From Microcaldota archaeon (GTDB lineage Archaea > Micrarchaeota > Micrarchaeia > Micrarchaeales > Micrarchaeaceae): a stretch of DNA of 9,328 nucleotides. Every line of letters starts with the position of its first letter. Position 1 is the first letter of the stretch. A program made the position numbers and the translations under genes. Where the stretch lies: the NCBI GenBank assembly GCA_027365215.1, contig DAHXNT010000020.1, positions 1 through 9,328 of the forward strand, written 5' to 3'. Of the stretch, positions 6,418 to 9,328 are shown piece by piece. The notes under the pieces were generated by a model. It saw only the letters and a list, made by a program, of their open reading frames with translations, had not been told where the DNA came from and made no database searches.

Positions 6418-6870
6418 ATGTCAGAAAGAGTCTACGAATGCGACAACTCCGAGCTAAATACGCTCAAGGCCAGGCTTGAGTTCGATCCTGCGCTCAGCCA
6501 GGAAATGGCATCGAAGGCCCCGGACAAGCCCGTCTCGAAGATGACGGAAGAGGAGAAGAAGGCGTACGAGGAGGGCGAGGCGAAGAGGGCAGAATTCCTG
6601 AAGAAGCTCGCGAATGACAAGTACTCGGATCTTATTTTCGTTAGGCAGGAATATTCGATAAGGGACGGAGCCTCTGCCGGCTTCGACCAAAGCAAGTCCT
6701 ACATATACATAAGCGCGTCAGACGAGTTCCTTGACAGGTCGGAGAAGATGTTCGCCGAGACTTTCAAGAGCGTCAAGAGGACCAGCAAGGAGCAGGAGGA
6801 CAAGCTGCTTAATACTATAAAGGATGAGAAGGAGAGGGGCAACGCGGGCTTCGGCGCAATCTTCGGCTGA
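6418..6870 (+). CDS. Unrecognised charged 150-aa protein downstream of rps8e
   Basis: I do not recognise a family. The product is soluble and highly charged, with no signal peptide or membrane segment and a single Cys8. Residues 41-66 (TEEEKKAYEEGEAKRAEFLKK region) look like a charged helix. Residues 70-105 (SDLIFVRQEYSIRDG, SYIYISASDEF) look like short beta strands. A charged helix follows (106-141) and ends in a flexible Gly-rich tail, GNAGFGAIFG. Codon use matches the neighbours (AAG, AGG, ATA), so this is a real gene rather than a shadow. It starts 25 nt after rps8e, preceded by a weak AAGGCG about 6 nt upstream. The position suggests cotranscription with a ribosomal protein and possibly a translation-related role; that is inference only. 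Confidence 0.8.
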   Translation: MSERVYECDNSELNTLKARLEFDPALSQEMASKAPDKPVSKMTEEEKKAYEEGEAKRAEFLKKLANDKYSDLIFVRQEYSIRDGASAGFDQSKSYIYISASDEFLDRSEKMFAETFKSVKRTSKEQEDKLLNTIKDEKERGNAGFGAIFG

Positions 6871-6935
6871 TTCTGCAACACAGTATAGTCAACTGTATAC
6901 CCACAATCTCTACACGCGCATGTAAGACGTTTACG

Positions 6936-7841
6936 TTATCCCGTCTCGTTCTCCGATAGGTATAGAAGTATAGCCTCCTCTATCAGCATCTTGTTCTTCG
7001 CCTGGTCCCACACCACGCTCCTCGGACCGTCAAGCACCTCCGCAGATATCTCCTCGCCTCGGTGCGCCGGCAGGCAGTGCATCACGATAGCATCGTCGTT
7101 CGCGTACTTGAGCATCTCCGCGTTGACTTGGTAAGGCTCGAAAAGCTTCTTCCTGTCCTGCGCCTCCTTCTCCTGCCCCATGCTGACGAACGTGTCCGTG
7201 TATATGACGTCTACATCGCTCAGCCCTTCTTTCGGATCGTCGAACACCTCGACGCTGCCGTACTCGCGCGCCTTAGTGAAGTACACGGGGTTCGGCTGGT
7301 ACTCTTTCGGGCCTATGAGCACTATGTCGACGCCCAGCTTCACGCCGGCAAGCATCAGCGAGTTCGCGGTATTCGCGGCTATGTCCCCGACGAACGCGAG
7401 CCTTATTCCCTTGAGTGCCTTCTTGGCATCCCTTACCGTGTAGAGGTCGCTCAGCGACTGGCACGGGTGTTCCAGGTCAGTCAGCGCGTTTATAACCGGT
7501 ATGGTGGAACTGGATGCCATCTCTACTATGTCGGCATGCCTGTTCATCCTGGCCACTAAGTAGTTGGCGTATCCGCTTAGGACCTTGGCCGTGTCAGACA
7601 GGCTCTCGCCCCTTGACAGCTGTGTAGTCATGCTGTCCAGGTATATGGACTTTCCGCCCAGCTTCGCCATCGCAGCCTCGAACGATACCCTGGTCCTCGT
7701 GGAAGGCTTCTCGAAAAGCAGCACCATGATGGCATCTTGGCCTATCGAGACCTCCATCTTACCAGCCTTTATCCTGTCGGCTATGTCAAATATCCTCTGC
7801 ATCTGCTCCGAAGAAACGTCATCAATGCTTATAAAATTCAT
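6936..7841 (-). CDS. argF: Ornithine carbamoyltransferase
   Basis: The enzyme transfers the carbamoyl group of carbamoyl phosphate to ornithine, giving citrulline in arginine synthesis, or runs the reverse reaction in arginine breakdown. The 301 residues match the family length. FEKPSTRTRVSFE (43-55) is the carbamoyl-phosphate loop (STRTR 47-51), and HPCQ is at 125-128. DTFVSMGQE (216-224) is the ornithine-binding loop; Phe218 stands where Trp is usual. MHCLPAHRGEE (254-264) carries the catalytic Cys256. SMGQE plus HCLP distinguishes it from aspartate carbamoyltransferase. The start chosen is ATG 7841, where MNFISIDDVSSEQ is the normal N-terminus and AGGTGG lies 6 nt upstream. The open frame continues to 8159 but would overlap the divergent gene and add residues unlike the family. 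No other arginine gene is in the window, so biosynthetic versus catabolic use is undecided. It converges with the 6418-6870 gene. Confidence 0.94.
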   Translation of the reverse strand: MNFISIDDVSSEQMQRIFDIADRIKAGKMEVSIGQDAIMVLLFEKPSTRTRVSFEAAMAKLGGKSIYLDSMTTQLSRGESLSDTAKVLSGYANYLVARMNRHADIVEMASSSTIPVINALTDLEHPCQSLSDLYTVRDAKKALKGIRLAFVGDIAANTANSLMLAGVKLGVDIVLIGPKEYQPNPVYFTKAREYGSVEVFDDPKEGLSDVDVIYTDTFVSMGQEKEAQDRKKLFEPYQVNAEMLKYANDDAIVMHCLPAHRGEEISAEVLDGPRSVVWDQAKNKMLIEEAILLYLSENETG

Positions 7842-7847
7842 CCAATA

Positions 7848-7865
7848 CCACCTGCGGATACCCGC
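7848..7865 (-). promoter_or_regulatory. argF leader: small hairpin abutting the Shine-Dalgarno
   Basis: On the minus strand GCGG-GTAT-CCGC (7854-7865) can form a 4-bp GC stem with a 4-nt loop. It directly precedes AGGTGG (7848-7853), the Shine-Dalgarno of argF, 6 nt before the ATG. The Shine-Dalgarno supports start 7841. A regulatory role for the hairpin is unproven. Confidence 0.35.
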
Positions 7866-7884
7866 ATTTATCCTAATATGAGCT

Positions 7885-7901
7885 GATAAATAGTTATAAT
7901 C
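7885..7901. promoter_or_regulatory. Back-to-back TATA boxes for argF (minus) and the surface protein (plus)
   Basis: Two TATA-like elements abut. CTATTTATC on the minus strand (7885-7893) predicts an argF transcript start near 7863, a leader of about 22 nt that includes its Shine-Dalgarno. AGTTATAATC on the plus strand (7892-7901) predicts a start near 7923, about 13 nt before ATG 7936. The two preinitiation complexes would overlap, so the genes may compete for the promoter. Assigned by motif and spacing. Confidence 0.45.
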
Positions 7902-7935
7902 TTTCCTATCAATACCTTTATCACAGTGGTAGCCA

Positions 7936-8577
7936 ATGGACCTGTTCGCAAAAGTCATAATAGCCGCTATAATAATCGGCGTGATACTGGGCGCGTTCTT
8001 CTTACTGAAGTACACGTACAGCCCGCAGCTTACCCAAGCACAGGCGCAGCAGGTGGTGATGAGCGACCTGCAGGCGCACTCGCCCGGCGCCATAATAAAC
8101 GTCGTCAACGTCAGCCCCTCCAAGCTCAAGAACGACAGCTGGAGCGTAGTGGTAAACATAGTCTACAACTCCACGACTCCCTGCCCTGCGATACTTACCG
8201 AGAGCTTCGACTATCCTGCGCTAGGCCTTTCCCCAACAGTATACAGCGTGTATTCCGACAACTGCAGCATCTACGGGGTCGGCAGCCTTCTCGGCAAATA
8301 CTACAACTACGTGATAAGCTCGCCTTACATAGCGATAGCCCAGTCGTACGCGCAGAACTACACTCCGATAAAGGACTACGTTTCAAGATACGGGTACAAT
8401 GCAACTACCGTCCATGCAAAATTCTACGACACGATTCCGGCAAACTTCACACCTCTCAACGATACGTTCAGCAATTCTTGGCTGATCAACTACACGGCAG
8501 GGGGTTCGATACAGTCGCTCTTCGTGATAATGTCGACGAACGGCACGATAACGAACAGCTATACTGAAAACAGCTGA
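7936..8577 (+). CDS. Membrane-anchored surface protein rich in N-glycosylation sequons
   Basis: This is a 213-residue protein I cannot place in a named family. A short N-terminus with Lys6 is followed by one strongly hydrophobic segment (about 7-24) that looks like an uncleaved signal anchor; there is no lipobox Cys. The remaining 190 residues should face outside. They are poor in charge, rich in Tyr, Ser, Thr and Asn, and contain ten N-x-S/T sequons (Asn58, 66, 78, 109, 141, 155, 170, 175, 185 and 202). Cys83 and Cys110 could form a disulfide. Residues 31-80 (LTQAQAQQVVMSDLQ, then SWSVVVNIVYN) vaguely recall a PepSY-like helix-plus-strand unit, but this is weak. Start ATG 7936 follows a poor GTGGT. 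It is divergent from argF. A glycosylated cell-surface role is inference from composition. Confidence 0.8.
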   Translation: MDLFAKVIIAAIIIGVILGAFFLLKYTYSPQLTQAQAQQVVMSDLQAHSPGAIINVVNVSPSKLKNDSWSVVVNIVYNSTTPCPAILTESFDYPALGLSPTVYSVYSDNCSIYGVGSLLGKYYNYVISSPYIAIAQSYAQNYTPIKDYVSRYGYNATTVHAKFYDTIPANFTPLNDTFSNSWLINYTAGGSIQSLFVIMSTNGTITNSYTENS

Positions 8578-8641
8578 CCGCGCCCGCGATACTCCGAATT
8601 TTGCGCGATTGCATGCTACTTTGGTAAATGCTGTGCCATTC

Positions 8642-8668
8642 GAGTAAAATAAATTTACTTGAGTAAAT
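8642..8668. repeat. Triple AGTAAA repeat in alternating orientation upstream of ftsZ
   Basis: Three copies of AGTAAA lie within 27 nt: forward at 8643-8648, inverted (TTTACT) at 8654-8659, and forward at 8662-8667. The second and third extend to a 7-bp inverted repeat, ATTTACT-TG-AGTAAAT. The first and second form a 6-bp inverted repeat with a 5-nt spacer. The cluster is about 75 nt upstream of the ftsZ TATA box. It looks like a set of protein-binding half-sites, but AT-rich chance structure or a weak terminator for the upstream gene is not excluded. Confidence 0.45.
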
Positions 8669-8735
8669 GAAAGCTTATCTTTGGAAAAGGTGCGTAACTC
8701 CGTAAAAGACGTGAGTATCTATATTGGAAACCGCC

Positions 8736-8751
8736 AACAAAGGTTTTTAAA
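8736..8751 (+). promoter_or_regulatory. BRE/TATA promoter of ftsZ
   Basis: AACAAAGG followed by TTTTTAAA (8744-8751) is a clear archaeal BRE plus TATA arrangement. Transcription should start near 8773, leaving a leader of about 11 nt. That leader contains part of GGCGAT (8774-8779), a one-mismatch Shine-Dalgarno 4 nt before the ATG. Confidence 0.6.
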
Positions 8752-8783
8752 CATTCCTTCATCATTATTAAACGGCGATTGGT

Positions 8784-9328
8784 ATGAGCGATCTCATAAA
8801 TGACGTGTTGGGTCAGAGTAAGGACGACCTGGAACAGTATGGTTCCGACCATGTGAAAATTGTCACAATTGGCGCAGGAGGAGCTGGCTGCAACATGGTG
8901 AATAGGCTGGTGAAAGCCGGCGTGAAGGGCACGGAGTTCATAGGCGTGAACACCGATGCGCAGCAATTCAAGATTATTGACGACAGAGTCAAGAAAGTGC
9001 TTATTGGCAAGACCATAACGAGGGGACTCGGAGCAGGCGGAGATCCGACAGTCGGGCAGAAGGCCGCCGAAGTCGACAGGCAGCTAATAGAGCAGGAGAT
9101 TTCTACGGCGCAGCTCGTATTCCTGTGCGTCGGAGAAGGAGGCGGAACAGGAACTGGATCCGCACCTGTGATCGCACAAATCGCGAAGGAGCAGGGCGCG
9201 ATAGTGGTCGCAATGGCAACGTACCCATTCAACCTCGAAAGGGTCAGGAAGGTAAAGGCCGAGGAGGGAATACAGAAGCTGAGGAAGCACTGCGACAGCG
9301 TAATATTGCTAGACAACAACAGGCTGGT
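8784..9328 (+). CDS. ftsZ: Cell division protein FtsZ, 3' end cut by window edge
   Basis: This is the tubulin-fold GTPase that polymerises into the division ring at mid-cell. The first 181 residues are visible and the frame runs off the window. VKIVTIGAGGAGCNMVNRL (24-42) is the N-terminal nucleotide-binding loop, FIGVNTDAQ (52-60) is the conserved T3-region block, and GGGTGTG (119-125) is the tubulin/FtsZ signature. ATYPFNLERVRKVKAEEG and VILLDNNRL continue the family pattern. Glu118 stands where many FtsZ proteins have Met or Leu before the signature. The start ATG 8784 has GGCGAT 4 nt upstream and a strong promoter. The C-terminal domain and tail are outside the window, so whether it is the FtsZ1 or FtsZ2 paralogue is not decided. 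Confidence 0.96.
   Translation, partial: MSDLINDVLGQSKDDLEQYGSDHVKIVTIGAGGAGCNMVNRLVKAGVKGTEFIGVNTDAQQFKIIDDRVKKVLIGKTITRGLGAGGDPTVGQKAAEVDRQLIEQEISTAQLVFLCVGEGGGTGTGSAPVIAQIAKEQGAIVVAMATYPFNLERVRKVKAEEGIQKLRKHCDSVILLDNNRL

Noticed and set aside
6880..6900. ACAGT...ACTGT inverted repeat between the convergent 6418-6870 gene and argF
   Set aside because: A 5-bp stem with a 7-nt loop and no T-run is too weak to call as a terminator or operator.
7842..8159. N-terminal extension of the argF frame upstream of 7841
   Set aside because: The extra residues are not part of the carbamoyltransferase family, they overlap the divergent gene at 7936, and ATG 7841 has a Shine-Dalgarno and the normal N-terminus.
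8578..8735. Possible RNA gene (tRNA or C/D-box sRNA) in the longest intergenic gap
   Set aside because: No cloverleaf, T-loop consensus or paired C/D boxes could be found by eye. The gap contains only the AGTAAA repeats and the promoter region.
8691..8807. Short plus-strand frame beginning at a GTG and overlapping the ftsZ start
   Set aside because: It runs through the ftsZ promoter, overlaps ftsZ out of frame, and has neither a Shine-Dalgarno nor protein-like composition.
8813..9319. Minus-strand frame of 168 codons opposite ftsZ
   Set aside because: It is a Ser/Thr/Pro/Cys-rich shadow of a clear FtsZ coding sequence, with no start signal or domain.
1..9328. CRISPR array, insertion sequence or other mobile element
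   Set aside because: No regularly spaced direct repeats, transposase-like frames, terminal inverted repeats or target-site duplications were seen. The genes are mostly housekeeping.

Overview
The window reads as archaeal chromosome. It carries an MCM replicative helicase, ribosomal protein S8e, a presenilin-type archaeal membrane protease, an FtsZ, and TATA-box promoters about 25 nt upstream of inferred transcript starts. Coding DNA is fairly GC-rich, with a strong preference for ATA (Ile) and AGG (Arg). Intergenic gaps are short and AT-rich. The compact layout and a bacterial-type methionyl-tRNA synthetase with a separate tRNA-binding subunit would fit a DPANN lineage such as Micrarchaeota. 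That placement is inference and has not been tested against a database.

Layout. Positions 1-870 (minus) hold a presenilin/signal-peptide-peptidase-like intramembrane aspartyl protease, cut at its C-terminus by the window edge. It lies 36 nt downstream of mcm (907-2970, minus). A divergent promoter region (2971-3091) separates mcm from methionyl-tRNA synthetase (3092-4600, plus), whose true start may be an AUA codon at 3134. A tightly packed minus-strand operon follows: a stand-alone MetRS C-terminal-like tRNA-binding OB-fold protein (5551-5877), a beta-carbonic anhydrase (4963-5550) and an acylphosphatase (4670-4966). The first junction is TGA-ATG with no gap, and the second is a 4-nt ATGA overlap. 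Divergent from that operon are rps8e (6000-6392) and an unrecognised charged 150-aa protein (6418-6870). Ornithine carbamoyltransferase (6936-7841, minus) converges on them. It shares a back-to-back promoter with a membrane-anchored, sequon-rich surface protein (7936-8577, plus). ftsZ (8784 to the edge, plus) follows a 206-nt gap that holds a triple AGTAAA repeat in alternating orientation and a clear BRE/TATA promoter.

How the genes fit together. Most are housekeeping: replication (mcm), division (ftsZ) and translation (MetRS, its probable partner OB-fold subunit, S8e). Carbonic anhydrase, acylphosphatase and ornithine carbamoyltransferase all touch bicarbonate/acyl-phosphate/carbamoyl-phosphate chemistry, but they are not one operon. 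No tRNA, rRNA, CRISPR array, insertion sequence, frameshift or other sign of a mobile element was seen. No stretch longer than 300 nt lacks a gene. Nothing in the window is clearly a new multi-gene system. The most interesting points are the possible AUA start of MetRS, the split MetRS architecture, the unrecognised gene behind rps8e, and the repeat cluster upstream of ftsZ.
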